Origin: Argyresthia goedartella
Taxonomy: Eukaryota > Arthropoda > Insecta > Lepidoptera > Argyresthiidae
DNA length: 64,000 nucleotides
Assembly: GCA_949825045.1 (NCBI GenBank)
Contig: OX463809.1
Coordinates: 8,025,501-8,089,500, forward strand
Reading direction: 5' to 3'
Position 1 is the first letter of the stretch, and each line of letters begins with the position of its first letter. Both the position numbers and the translations under genes were made by a program. Under the pieces are notes generated by a model, which ran no database searches, had not been told where the DNA came from, and saw only the letters and a program-made list of their open reading frames with translations. Positions 44,140-54,996 of this stretch are shown here, piece by piece.

Positions 44140-44455
44140 GTGTTAATCTAACTCTACACAGAACTCACTTAAAATTTTCTAGTCCTAGTTAAACAAAACT
44201 TATATTAAAATTAAATTAAAAATAACATAATACAATTAAATATTAATTATAATAAAATACAATGACAATACAAAGTAAATGTTTATAAAAATAAACCGCT
44301 CCAAGAAAGAGATCTAAAAATCAAACTGTGGGAGGATATTTGCCCTCTCTCCTACGGTGCCCAATAGGCAAAAACATTACGTTTGCTAAACATAAGTATG
44401 TTAATATTTACAGAAAATAAATAAAGATTTGAATTTTGAATTACATTTTGAATTT
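44140..44455 (+). repeat. Repeat-U copy
   Basis: GTGTTAATCTAACTCTACAC, AAAGAGATCTAAAAATCAAA, CTGTGGGAGGATATTTGCCC and a TTGAATTT simple tail. Confidence 0.6.
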
Positions 44456-44458
44456 TGA

Positions 44459-44853
44459 ACACGACGGATTCCGTACCATCGTACTAGAAAACATAAAAAA
44501 ATACAAAATAAAGTAAAGATGTCCGAACTTGGTTTCGATACCTGCCCCTAAAGATTGCGGACCCAACGTAAACCTAATTGCGCGAGCGAAGCCTATGATT
44601 GCGTAACGTGATAATTTGGTAACTCGCTGGGGCAGGGATGTTGAAATACTTGTCTACCCCCTCACATATATATATCGCGTAGTTCATTATAAGTTTCTGT
44701 TGCCACAAAAATACACATTCTGTGAAAATGTCAACTCCCTGCCTGTTACGGTTCGTCAGAAACAGCCCGCTGACGGACAGATGGACAGACAGACGGACGG
44801 ACGGATAGCGGAGGCTGAGTTAATAATAGGGACCCGTCGGCTACGAAACCCCA
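44459..44853 (-). mobile_element. Repeat-P copy, reverse orientation
   Basis: ACACGACGGATTCCGTACCA at its left, GAAAATGTCAACTCCCTGCC, GACGGACAGATGGACAGACA, AGCGGAGGCTGAG and AATAGGGACCCGTCGGCTAC at its right: the complement of the family, near full length. Confidence 0.7.
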
Positions 44854-45422
44854 AAAACGCTATGACGCGAATGCACAGCTTAAAACCCAAAGTCGTGTTG
44901 TCTCTGTCTCTCGCTCGGGCAATGACAGCGTCAGTATGACATTTAAGCGGTATTTGAGCTACAATTGTAAAACCGTGGCAGAGTATACCATGGGTCACCG
45001 TGAAATCGATTTTATCGATAACTCTCACACAACACAACAAAGGGATTTTTTTTAGTCCGTATACTACACGAGCTGATGCCCGCTCAATGTGTCCGGGGGG
45101 ACCTGGACATAACAGGGAGGTCTGACTCCTGGGCATGGGTAATTCCATTTTTTTCCCTCCAACAAAAAAAAAGGTGGCAGGGTATCAAGATGATGATAAT
45201 GACGATGTCCTCCACGACGTATCCGTCAACGGCGACACTCTGTCAGTTTCTGGCATGTGCTCGGAGGTGACTTGAAAAGCCAAAATTGGTTTTGAACGTG
45301 CGGCTGCATATGTTGCGCTGTAACTGTCCGCTTGTATTGTAGGTGTAATTATAGGAAACCTTAAGGCGTGTCTTTCGATCGTGGCGTTTGACGTCCAGTT
45401 ATTCAAGACCGGCATCTTCAAA

Positions 45423-46385
45423 CTATTCAGTTCCTTTTTCGATTGAACTACTCCACTCTGGTGTCATCAAGGTGTCTGCCTCGTACTTCTTATGAGACAT
45501 GCCGCAAGACTTTAGATGTCGTTTCAGGACGTCTTTGTTTCGGAGATACTGCCCACCAGGCTTCCGTTTTTCGCGGGTACGTTCTGCGTAGAAAACAGAT
45601 TTGGGCAAACGTGAGGCATCCATGCGTGCAAGGAGTCCACACCATCTTAACTGCCCCTTCATCAGGAGACATTTTAAGCCGGAGATATTGGGACGACGGA
45701 GAACCTCGGAGTTTGGGACACGATCCTGCCATTTTACCCGTAATATTTCACGAAGAATTTTTAAGTGAAAGGTGTCCAAACGCTTGATATCTGCTTTATA
45801 TGAACACCATGACTTCGAAGCATACACCAAAAGGGGTAGTGTGATTGCTTTATATCCGGATAGCTTGGTTTGTAGAAGGAGGTCGTGGGATTTCCAAACT
45901 CTCTGGTTGAGTTTTCCAAAGGCCGCGGCAGTGCTAGCGATTCTTGCAGCTATCTCGGACTCGAGGAGGTTATCGTCACGTATCAGTGTTCCGAGGTACC
46001 GGAACTTTTGCACCTCTTTCAGCTGCTTTATACCTAGGCCCAACACTGTTCGTTGCAGATGTTACTCTTGCGGCGCCTTTAAGGTCTCAGTCTCAGGTCG
46101 CTGATCACCAGATCGAATCTGCGACATGATTTGTCGAGATTGTCTAAGTATTGCTGCAGGGCGCCAATACTGTCAACGACAAGGCAAACATCGTCGGCAT
46201 ATAAAACTTCGAGCGTGGTCATCTTCTGAGTCTTACGTTTTGAACTGACGCACAAGGTTTGTGAACTTTTCGGGACATCCGGTCTTCTTCGACAGGGCAG
46301 TCCTTAGAACTCTATCGAATGCCTTTTCTAGATCAACAAAACACATGTAGAGGTCACAGTGTGGTGTTCTAGGCTTTTTTCTTGG
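45423..46385 (-). pseudogene. LINE reverse transcriptase fragment with internal deletion
   Basis: From right to left: MCFVDLEKAFDRVLRTALSK (motif A), KTGCPEKFTNLVRQF, then, directly, LEVLYADDVCLVVDSI (motif C) and QQYLDNLDKSCRRFDLVIS, then after a frame change IKQLKEVQKFRYLGTLIRDD, LLLQTKLSGYKAITLPLLVY, WQDRVPNSEVLRR and MKGQLRWCGLLARMDASRLP. Motif B and the region between A and C are missing, so about 100 residues were deleted, and there are stops between the parts. The last 207 codons are one clean frame. I take it for a LINE of an RTE- or L1-related kind; the clade is uncertain. Confidence 0.75.
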
Positions 46386-46545
46386 ATCTGCTTGACACCA
46401 AAGATGGCGTCAACCGTGCCTCAGAGTGTGCAGAGTAGCATACCACGTTTATTACAGGCATTTCAACCAAATTCATGATTAACAGTAATTTTGAATTTAG
46501 GGTTGTACTCCTAAGAATGGTTATAAATTTGAATATAAAACGTTT

Positions 46546-46998
46546 TTTATCTACACGCATATCATAAACAGAGGGTTTATGATAATGCATTCAAAAAACG
46601 CAAATTACGACTAGCTTAAAGTTTTTTTGTAAGAACACATTTCTTTTGTTATGTTGAAAATTTTATTATTGTTCCATAATAACATCGAATTAGATGTTCT
46701 TATTACATTCAAATTTCGAACAACTCTGAAAAACAAAGCAATTTTATTTGACCTCAATTCTAATATCAGTCGAAATGATGTTCTATTCGAATGTCAATGC
46801 CGCAATGCCGGTCATAACATGCGGTTTCTGAACACATCATAGATAGCTTATAATGTGTGTGTAGGTAAAGCAGTGTAGTAACTGTACACAATTAGGCATT
46901 AAAACACTCGTATGATGTTATCGCACTCGCCTATTGGCTCGTTTTATAGACCCAAACTCGTATTTTAATGATTTTCATTACGTTACAGTCACATACTA
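46546..46998 (+). mobile_element. MITE-M copy, variant subfamily
   Basis: Starts TTATCTACACGCATATCATA, shares the middle TCTGAAAAACAAAGCA and CAGTCGAAATGATGTTC with 6738-7143, has the foldback ATTAAAACACTCGTATGATG ... ACTCGTATTTTAATG, and ends CAGTCACATACTAGTAG. It meets the next copy head to head. Confidence 0.7.
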
Positions 46999-47358
46999 GT
47001 AGTTTATGTGACTGATACATAATGCCTAATTATGTACAGTTACATACACTAGTTTATCTAAACACATATAAAATCTCTCTTTGATGTCTTCAGGAACAGC
47101 ATGTTCGACCGGTATTGTGGCATTGTTAATTGCTCTGCACTTGTTTAGCTTGTTCAGTAGTACCAACTTCACAGACAAACTAAGGCGTTCGAAATTTGAA
47201 TGTCATAATTTGTCGAAAATTGATACATTATGGTCATATTGTATCAATATTCAGATAATAAATGCTTTTTTACCAAGCAGTATAACATTATGCTGGTCGT
47301 AACGTGTGGTTTTGGACGCAGTAAAGAGGGTTTATGATACCTGTGTAGATAAACTATT
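46990..47358 (-). mobile_element. MITE-M copy, reverse orientation
   Basis: Starts TAGTAGTTTATGTGACTGAT, lacks the internal foldback, and ends ATGATACCTGTGTAGATAAA. Head to head with the copy at 46546-46998. Confidence 0.75.
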
Positions 47359-47567
47359 ACTAAAGTTTTCTCATTGATGAACTAACAGGATCGCTCAACA
47401 GTGTCATTGAACTGCAATGCCGGCTTGTATTGTATTTTATCATCACTATGAGCGCATCCGATCCGATTGTGCTAACCGGCTCACCCGAGAGGCTTATTGC
47501 CTTGGGTCAGTAATTTCATAGCATAGCACTACCATTATTTAGACTAAGTAAAGTAGGCACATCATTC

Positions 47568-48008
47568 ATGGGGCACTTATTCGCTTCTACAATAAAATAC
47601 CTCAGGAATCTTTGATCTTTCCTGAAAAGAGGTTCAAAAACTATGTTAAAAATGAGCTGATAAGAAAGTCCTATTATAGTATTAAGGAACACTTAGATGA
47701 CAAAACTGCATGGTCCATACCAACCATCTCAGCGTATAGAAATTCGACGAGGGGCGATGGATCAAGTCTATCACTCGCCGGCGAATTTCCTTAGACCGAA
47801 ACCAGCACCAGCTGATGTAAAGTCACTTTTTAAAAAAGAAGGTATGGGGGAGTTTCTTGCCGTTTCTTCTTAACCCCGAGGCCCACCTTCCGAAACGGTG
47901 TAGTCTTTTTTTTATATAAAAAAAAATTTACTTGTAGTATAATTTTGACGTTGAATAAGATAATTTATTTATTTATATTCATTAAAATAATCATTCTGAT
48001 TCTGATTC
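47568..48008 (+). mobile_element. LINE 3' end with C-terminal coding fragment and (ATTCTG)n tail
   Basis: The plus-strand frame reads ALIRFYNKIPQESLIFPEKR then FKNYVKNELIRKSYYSIKEH, similar in layout to the C-terminus of the LINE at 7985-8838 (CIRYYNKVPTDI, KGYYRISDYLED). It is followed by a 3' untranslated part with TTTCTTGCCGTTTCTTCTTA and a tail of ATTCTG units at about 47990-48008. Everything upstream is truncated. Confidence 0.7.
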
Positions 48009-48116
48009 ATAGACAAATATCTCACAGTGGGTTCCCGGGGACACGGTGGCAGTAACTGCAAAACTTTGCAAAGCCGCTAAAATGACGCCTTCGTCATAAT
48101 TAATGATCACAAGCTT

Positions 48117-48305
48117 GTGAAGACCTCAGTGGCGTTGCAGCTCGAGGCTCTGCCAGCCAAGCGAGTGGTCCTGGGCTCGAATCCCGGCTGGGTTGAAAGA
48201 CAAAAAATCCTAAGGTCTTGGATGTTTATATGAGTGATACTTCGCGGTTTCTGGTTCCCACGAACGGTATCCTGGTGTGAGTCCAAAAGCAATGTGTGTT
48301 TCTTT
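48117..48305 (+). mobile_element. SINE-B copy, diverged
   Basis: TGAAGACCTCAGTGGCGTTG, CTGGGCTCGAATCCCGGCTG (B box), GGTCTTGGATGTTTATATGA and GTTTCTGGTTCCCACGAACG. Confidence 0.75.
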
Positions 48306-48308
48306 ATA

Positions 48309-48606
48309 CAGGGTGGAAAAAACGAACGCCAAAAGGAGAGCAACTTAAATATTGGAAATAGCACATTCTCTATAAGTGAGACTTTCATTTGTTTTAAAAC
48401 AATAAACACACTGCATTTAAGGATTTTTGAAAAATCTCATGTTTTAGCCGGGGCTCGAACCAGTCAAATGCGACAAAAATGATATGCCGTATTTAATGAT
48501 GCAGATCTAAAGGGTTCATAGAGATAATTTGACACATACTCCTTTAAACTAAATATGTATGATATATATGTAGCCCTCCAAGTGGTGTTTGTTTTTTCCC
48601 AACCTG
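48309..48606. mobile_element. 298-bp MITE with TA target-site duplication
   Basis: Left end CAGGGTGGAAAAAACGAAC, right end (complement) CAGGTTGGGAAAAAACAAAC, with TA on both sides (48307-48308 and 48607-48608). Terminal inverted repeats plus TA are the marks of a non-autonomous Tc1/mariner-type element. No coding capacity. It lies directly after a SINE-B copy. Confidence 0.65.
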
Positions 48607-48609
48607 TAC

Positions 48610-49190
48610 ATGTCACAAAATATATAAATGTTTGAAATCTGGTAACAACCTGAAGTGCGCTTATAATCCGCTGCCACATCGTGGATCGGCTGAGAACTTT
48701 ATTGAAGGGCTTGTTTTCACACCAAAATATAAGTTATTTTAGTTATTAAAAAGCAATATGTATTAAATTTCAAATAAGTACTCTCAATTTCAGAAAGTAA
48801 AATGTGTAGCCAGGTTGAATCACCATACACTGTGAGTAGGATTAGTTGCGCCGGCTCATTTATGTTAATTGTCCAAACGACACACGAGGCAAATACTTTC
48901 GTGCAGGATGTAAAGAAAATAATATATATTTGCCTGCAAAACTATGTATAACACTTTTAAAATTGCAATAACTTTTTAAGTTCACAAGAACGTTTTTTTA
49001 TTTTAAATAACCAACTTCTAAAATTTAAATTAAAAAAGTGTAGTACTTAGTTGTGCAGGTCAGTGCATTTTGCATCGATATGAATATAAGGATATATAAT
49101 TAAGGATGCGCCTTCCCGAAAAAACCTTCTTACTAATATGGTACCAGAAAAAATATGCCCCTGTTGAATTTTTCACGTACAATAAGTAAC
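48610..49190. other. Region with no gene seen
   Basis: AT-rich without recognised features. Confidence 0.35.
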
Positions 49191-49194
49191 GTAC

Positions 49195-49335
49195 GTCACT
49201 GTTCCAAGAGGCCCGGGTTCGGTACTCGGCTGGGGATAAAGAAATAAAGCCTCAGGTCTTGAATGTTTATATGTGTCTGACGTCACTGTTTCAATAGTGT
49301 GGCGCCAGAAGCAATGTATGTTCCTGTATGTAAAT
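49195..49335 (+). mobile_element. SINE-B fragment
   Basis: GAGGCCCGGGTTCGGTACTC, AGCCTCAGGTCTTGAATGTT, TATGTGTCTGACGTCACTGT and GCCAGAAGCAATGTATGTTC. The A-box head is absent. Confidence 0.65.
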
Positions 49336-49339
49336 TTGT

Positions 49340-50315
49340 TTTTATCACACCTGCTCTGAAAATACATACTAATTATACCAATTAGAGGGAAGAAACGCCT
49401 TTATCCCGCCCTTCAAATCCTTTCATCCCAAGGTATGGAAGTTTGTATGAAAATCCTTCCGACCCAAGGGTGGGAAGTATGTATGAAATTCCATTACATA
49501 CCCGGTTTTTTTTTTTTTATTTGTCAGCAGTCATACTACAAAGAGACTTTAACTGTCTACTAATTAAATTTCAAGTAAATTGTTACTGGCCACATACAGT
49601 TTTTTTTTTACCAGTTACCAACCTCCTTGGTGCATACAGAAAATTAAAAACGAAATTATTTTTGTACATAAAACGCGCGGAATCACGGAAGAAGTGGCTG
49701 CATGACCTTATGATCTTAGCCTACTCCAGAAACGGGCGAATAAAAAAAGGAAAAGCCCGCGCATTTTCGCAAAAACTTCGATTGATTTAGCATTTATCTT
49801 TGTGTTTTTTGTAAAATATGGATGCATATATGACTATAATTTTCCTCGTAGGTGTAATAAAAAGCACTATACATACCTCAGGATAAAGTACAGTTCCATA
49901 CCTCAAACGGTTTGCGCCCCTCGCAAGCTCGTGGCGCAAATGCCATAATCTCGGTATGGAACTGTCACTTTCTTCCCTCTGAAGTAATGTACTATTGTTA
50001 CCACAGACTTTTAACAGAGCCAGAAAACATTGGCTTCTTGGCAAGTGGAGGCATTTTCAAGCGTATTGTGCCATGTCTCCAGTCTACAAGTCTGTGATAT
50101 TTATGACACGTTTTACAATAACCGGAAACATCTGTCATTTTACATACAAAATGTATGAGTAATCTGTCACATAGGGCTTAGCTGGACATCTTGAAACAGG
50201 CTCTTAGTAATTATTATAAAATTTATTATAATGGGTTTAATTTATATTTTCCGTACGTTTTTGTGCCGAGCAACCAATAGGCAAATGATTAACAAGCAAT
50301 AATCTTTTATAAGTT
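49340..50315. other. Region with no gene seen
   Basis: Open frames at 49443-49790 and around 49912-50097 show no family resemblance. At about 49888-49965 there is an inverted pair (AGTTCCATACCTC / CGGTATGGAACTGT). Confidence 0.35.
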
Positions 50316-50317
50316 GT

Positions 50318-50567
50318 GACGACCCCAATGGCCGAGTCGGCAGTGACCCTGCCTACGAAGCCAAGGGTCCCGGGTTCGAGTCCCGGTGGGGGCAAATATT
50401 TGTTTGATGAGAACGGGTGTTTGTACCCTAGTCATGGATGTTTATCTATCTAAGTATAATATTTATCTATATAAGTATCTGTATCGTTGTCTAGTAACCA
50501 AGATACAGGGAATCCTAGTTTGGGGCTAAATTAATGTGTATAAATAGTGTCCAAGATATTATTATTG
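50318..50567 (+). mobile_element. SINE-A copy, full length
   Basis: GACGACCCCAATGGCCGAGT, GGTTCGAGTCCCGGTGGGGG, GATGAGAACGGGTGTTTGTA and end GTGTCCAAGATATTATTATT. Confidence 0.85.
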
Positions 50568-50609
50568 TAAAATGGTAATATTAAATACGGAACCGCAACA
50601 AGTAAGAAA

Positions 50610-50880
50610 CTAATCTAGGACCAGATTACTTGTCAAGATACATCCGAAGAGTCCAAAATTTATGGGTTTTTGTCGTTTTATTACGGAGTTTCCATGGCCG
50701 CCATCCGGCTCCATCATCAGAAACAGGATATTATCTCTACGACCAGGTTACTTGTGAAGTTGAATCAATCGAGACTAAACTCGATGGGGTCGCGTCATTT
50801 TAACAGAGTTCCTTTGGCCACCCTCCGTCTCCATCATCAGATCAGCCCCATATCATAAAAATATTGCATTTCAGCAAAAT
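50610..50880 (+). repeat. Repeat-W, two units
   Basis: Two similar stretches: TAGGACCAGATTACTTGTCA ... CCATGGCCGCCATCCGGCTC and GACCAGGTTACTTGTGAAGT ... TTGGCCACCCTCCGTCTCCA, each followed by TCATCAGA. Also at 55695-55880 and 56395-56520, around an RTE-like LINE fragment. Confidence 0.6.
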
Positions 50881-51069
50881 TTCAGCTCCATCGGAAACCG
50901 GTAAGTAGGTCAACTTGCAAAATTTGATTACAGACAGACAGAGCCCGGGACAGTTGAAACTAAATAAAGGCTTATAATACGTGCATAGTTCTAATAAAAT
51001 CACAAAGTTCACAATAATCTTCCCAATAACCCCTTGAAGACTATACAAATACACATTGTATAATATGAG

Positions 51070-51410
51070 CCATATGTTCCACCCGTTCCGTTCCTAAGGC
51101 TTCGACCGCCGCTGCCACGTGCTCCAACGTTAGAATAAATATCTACGTATTTCTGAACGCAGCTTTTCGGTTGGCCGGCCGGCCCGTGGGTGCGAAAAGG
51201 CCGGCCGGAGATAAAAACGCGGGTGCGAGAGGGATGTAACGAGTTCAGATGGATCGATAGCCGCAGCCGCAGAGTGCCGCCTGCGTGACGTCACGCGGCC
51301 GTCTCGTCATCTTCGACTTGAAGAAATTGTCACTACATTTTTGTTCAAGAGGATGAGCGTTGTACCGCGGACCATGGGAATGGTGGAGTGAGTTGGGCAG
51401 CGCTCAAAGT
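51070..51410. promoter_or_regulatory. GC-rich island with CRE and E-box, candidate promoter
   Basis: About 340 bp of GC-rich, CpG-rich sequence within AT-rich flanks. It contains the palindrome GCGTGACGTCACGC (51283-51296, core TGACGTCA, a cAMP-response-element consensus), an E-box CACGTG at 51116-51121 and GGCCGGCCGGCCC at about 51173-51185. It holds no repeat family that I recognise. It may be a promoter or first exon, possibly of the calcium channel gene whose coding exons lie about 38 kb further along on the minus strand. No transcription start can be proven. Confidence 0.3.
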
Positions 51411-51795
51411 GCCTTATCTGGTTGTATACTGGTATCAATGCAGAGGTTCAATATAAATTTAATTCGATTAGTTAATTAATTACTCTAGAACTTAATTTCA
51501 GCAACGACACGTGAATTCTATTAAGGCCTTTTTTCTAAAGTACTCCTTTCACTGAATTTTATTTGTTTTAGCACATTCGTGCTGTGTACAAACTGCGAGG
51601 GGAGTGACAAAAGAGGCCGATCTTCCAACTGTAACTTACTAGTTATACTTATCCACACAGTATTTTATTTGTTTTTTATTTATTTTATATTAATTTATTT
51701 AAGTGGGTGCCACTGTATATCTGGCACCCCATATGTGAGTAGGCGCTGATTTAAGACAGGGTAAGTAACTAACTCGGAAGACAAAACATGTTTTT

Positions 51796-52170
51796 AGGGT
51801 TCCGTACGCAAAGGGTAAAACGGGACCCTATTACTAAGACTCCGCCCTCTGTCCCTTCGTCTGTCGCCAGGCTGTATCTCATGAATAGTTAGACAGTTGA
51901 AATTTTTAGATGATGAATTTCTGTTGCCGTTATAACAACAAATACTAAAAAACAGAAAAAAATATTTTATTTATCTGTAAACCACATACAAACTTATGAA
52001 TTCACCTGGTTACCTACATGGAGTGTGAAAGTAGCCGCACCAATAACTTTGTAAACAACATTTTGCTATGTAAAATCCAAACTAGTCACGCCACACCATC
52101 CTTACCATTGTACGGTGTTACGGAACATTTAGTGCGCGAGTTCGACTCGCACTTGACCGATTTTATTTTT
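51796..52170 (+). mobile_element. Repeat-P copy, near full length
   Basis: AGGGTTCCGTACGCAAAGGG, AAAACGGGACCCTATTACTA, CCAGGCTGTATCTCATGAAT, ATTTCTGTTGCCGTTATAAC, GTTACGGAACATTTAGTGCG and ACTCGCACTTGACCGATTTT. Confidence 0.75.
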
Positions 52171-52542
52171 ACTTAAAAACTATCATTTCCGATGCTAACT
52201 AAAGCTGGCCAACGTAAGTAAGCGCGACTAAAATAATGTAGAGACGCCCAATGACATGTCTCTCTTTATCGCAGCGATTCCTATTTGAAATGTAATAAGT
52301 TTATTTCCGACCCTTTCACTCTATTCATACAAATCTCCGATTCTCACTTGCACGTATCCGTATCGCTGTCTCGCTCGCACGCATCATAAACGCCATTTCA
52401 CCGTCGCGTGGAATTATTCAGTCTACATTTGATGTTTTATACACGGCGAGAGGAAACGAGGGTATTCTGAAATACGGAGGCACTTGTAGAGTCATAATTG
52501 AGCAACATGGGCGATAAAGGATGCTGAAATGGTAATGTCGTT

Positions 52543-52632
52543 GGAATGAAATACGCGGAGTATAAATTGTAGTTGATCAACTACAATTTATACTCCGCGT
52601 ATTTCATTCCGGGGGGGGGGGGGGGGGGGGGG
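52543..52632. repeat. Perfect 68-bp palindrome plus 22-G run
   Basis: 52543-52610 equals its own reverse complement (starts GGAATGAAATACGCGGAGTA, centre TGATCA) with no loop, and 52611-52632 is 22 consecutive G. Confidence 0.95.
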
Positions 52633-52639
52633 CGCTGTG

Positions 52640-53590
52640 ACTCTAAAGAAGTGAATAAAAACAAGAATATCTTCGGATATACGGAAGTTGTAACGGTGAT
52701 GGAAAACATCGTGAGGAAACCTTCAATATCCACTGCTGCAGCGATGAGCAAGCCCCGTTTGGGTAAAGACGTGACGCTGTGTTTTTAAGAATATCTTCGC
52801 GCTTTTTCACATGCCCATATTAAGGCCACGCATTATTACTATAAAAGTAGCATATAGTAGCTAATTGATACCGAGTGTTAGCAGGAAATTGTGAACGTGT
52901 ACACGTAATTTAATTCTTTTTTCCGATAGAAAGTTCTCCGAAACTTATTACAAAATCGGTTTTTCACAAAAAATATACAATTTGAATTTCTGTACTTGTT
53001 ATTCATTTGATCGTTGTAAAACATATTGAGTAATGTTACTACGTTAGTCCTCTTTACATCGGCAGAGAGTGATTTGAATTATTATTCCCTAAGTCATTTG
53101 TTAAATTCTAAGTTTCGCTGTCGGGGTGCCCAGTCTTAAGGCAGAAATTCAATAATCCATCGAACGAGAAATATTAATGTTAAATGTATGTGGAATCTGG
53201 AATAGATGTCGCCCAAATAAGGAAATGACGTAGGTCGTAGCAGTTTCGTAACGTTTCCGTAGCTGCGTAGCATCTCATTGCTGTCGCGTAGCATTTTCGT
53301 AGCCAATAGTAGTGCACGCGTAACGGTTTTCTATATTGTACAGTTTTCCACAACAAAGAATTCCGACGACGTTGCCTGCGCACTAGACCATTTATAAGCG
53401 CGGGAAACACAAATTTACCAATGGCAATCAGCTTACTCGGTTATTGGTCTATCGATTTTGCGCCAAAAGCTATCCTTCGTTCCAATTGGCTTCCGGCTTT
53501 GCAAGACCTAGCGCTGTGTGACAAATGTCAAATTGTCAAATGTGGATGGATCCAGCTTTTAAAGTCACTGGGGATTTCAAATCAGGTATG
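52640..53590. other. Region with no gene seen
   Basis: At 53240-53330 there are several GTAGC / TTCGTA repeats (CGTAGCAGTTTCGTAACG, GCTGCGTAGCATCTC). The string GTCAAATGTGGATGGATCCA at about 53536 recurs inverted at 62829. Confidence 0.35.
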
Positions 53591-53591
53591 A

Positions 53592-53656
53592 AATAGTAGT
53601 TTATGTGACTGCTACATAATGGAGGGCATTAACACTCGAGAGTTTTAATGCCTAAT
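53592..53656 (-). mobile_element. MITE-M copy, left part (split by a LINE)
   Basis: AATAGTAGTTTATGTGACTG, CTACATAATGGAGGGCATTA and GAGAGTTTTAATGCCTAAT. The copy continues at 54997. Confidence 0.8.
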
Positions 53657-53879
53657 GAAAATGAAAATGAAATTTATTCACCAAAGTAATATACAGATGA
53701 AAGATACATTGGAACCTTAAACTAAGTTTAATAAACCTGTGTTTTAAGGCCCATCTGCCTCTCCCTTTAGACACTATTTAATGTGTGAAAAAATTAAGTA
53801 ACCTAGGAACATTTAACTTAACATTTGATAATGAATAAGATGTTTTATATAGTATAATATGGTATGTATAATCAATATT

Positions 53880-53928
53880 TGTATATATATATATATATAT
53901 AGATATATATATATATATATATATAATT
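53880..53928. repeat. (TA)n microsatellite
   Basis: AT dinucleotide run with one G interruption, inside the LINE 3' untranslated region. Confidence 0.85.
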
Positions 53929-54013
53929 AATAATATATAGGTAGATATTGAGGTATAGATAATCAACAATTTTGGGTTTTTTTTTTAAAGAAATAAAGTT
54001 ATGTCAGAATTTT

Positions 54014-54990
54014 CTACACAACAATTTCTAGAATATTTTCAGTTTGTTCATAATTTTGCTTTACTAACCAGTTTCGTATGAGATTTTTTGCTTTATATTT
54101 TGTAAGGAGGTATATGTTTAAGATTTCATTGGTTTTGTTATACAAGCGATTAGCTCTGCTTAGATACTGATTCCTGGCAAAGGAGGTTCTGATTAAGGGA
54201 AACTTATAGACCATATCCGATCTTCTTTTAAAAGATTGGATTGGGACAAAGGTTGTAATTGAGTGGACTCTAAGTACTGTGCGCTCAATATACAATTGTC
54301 GTATCATTAGTAGTTCACAATACTGGTAAAGATCTTCTGTAGGAGTGCGGTATGGTTTAAAGGTTTAAAGGTTTAAACCTTTAGTAAGGACCTTTGCGCT
54401 CTTTCTAGTTTGAGCAATCTAGTTTTACACGCTCCTCCCCAGACTGGTATGCAATAAGTCAATATAGATTGGACTAATGAAAAGTATATTGTCTTAAGTA
54501 AGTGTGGGGGAGCAATATGTCGGAGTTTCCAGACGCACTTCCGTACTCGTTCCACTAGCAGTTCTATCTGGGGTTGCCAAGTAAGTTTTTCGTCCAGTAT
54601 TATACCCAGATAACAAGTTACCTGACTAACTTTAGTTAGAGGTAAGTCACAGTTAGAGATGTCATTTGGACATGTGTGGACTTTTATAGCTATGTGGGGT
54701 GGTGGTTGGCTGCAGTTACGTATAGAAAAGGAGAGGAAGTTGGACTTTTGGACATTAAGGGTTAAGAGGTTAGAGTTTAGCCATGTTGCTTCACTACGGA
54801 TGCCTAATTCAGCGATGTTTTGCACTTCCTCCCAAGTCTTCCCATGAAATACCAATGCAGTGTCATCAGCAAAAGTAACTATCTTGCATTTGCTGAGTTT
54901 TTGATGGCAGAGGTCGTTAATATATATCAAGAAAAGTGTCGGACCAAGTACACTGCCCTGGGGAACTCCGTAGTGAACATTTATGTCATG
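54014..54990 (-). pseudogene. Reverse transcriptase C-terminal half, frameshifted
   Basis: Motif B HYGVPQGSVLGPTLFLIYIN, motif C IVTFADDTALVFHGKTWEEV, then NLLTLNVQKSNFLSFS, YLGIILDEKLTWQPQIELL, LTYCIPVWGGACKTRLLKLE and RAQRSLLK. Here a duplicated TTTAAACC-type string (54358-54382) shifts the frame; the next frame resumes near MIRQLYIERTVLRVHSITTF and ends near 54014. Fingers and motif A are lost by truncation. Confidence 0.8.
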
Positions 54991-54996
54991 GCTGTT

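Larger units (their letters stand above)
53657..54996 (-). mobile_element. CR1-like LINE inserted in a MITE, 5'-truncated
   Basis: About 1340 bp. Its minus-strand 3' tail is a TTTTCA-type repeat at 53657-53670; its 5' end is within the RT just before VHYGVPQGSVLGP. Flanks are AGAGTTTTAATGCCTAAT (left) and AGAGTTTTACTAAT (right), both from the MITE consensus and so a plausible target-site duplication. Confidence 0.8.
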
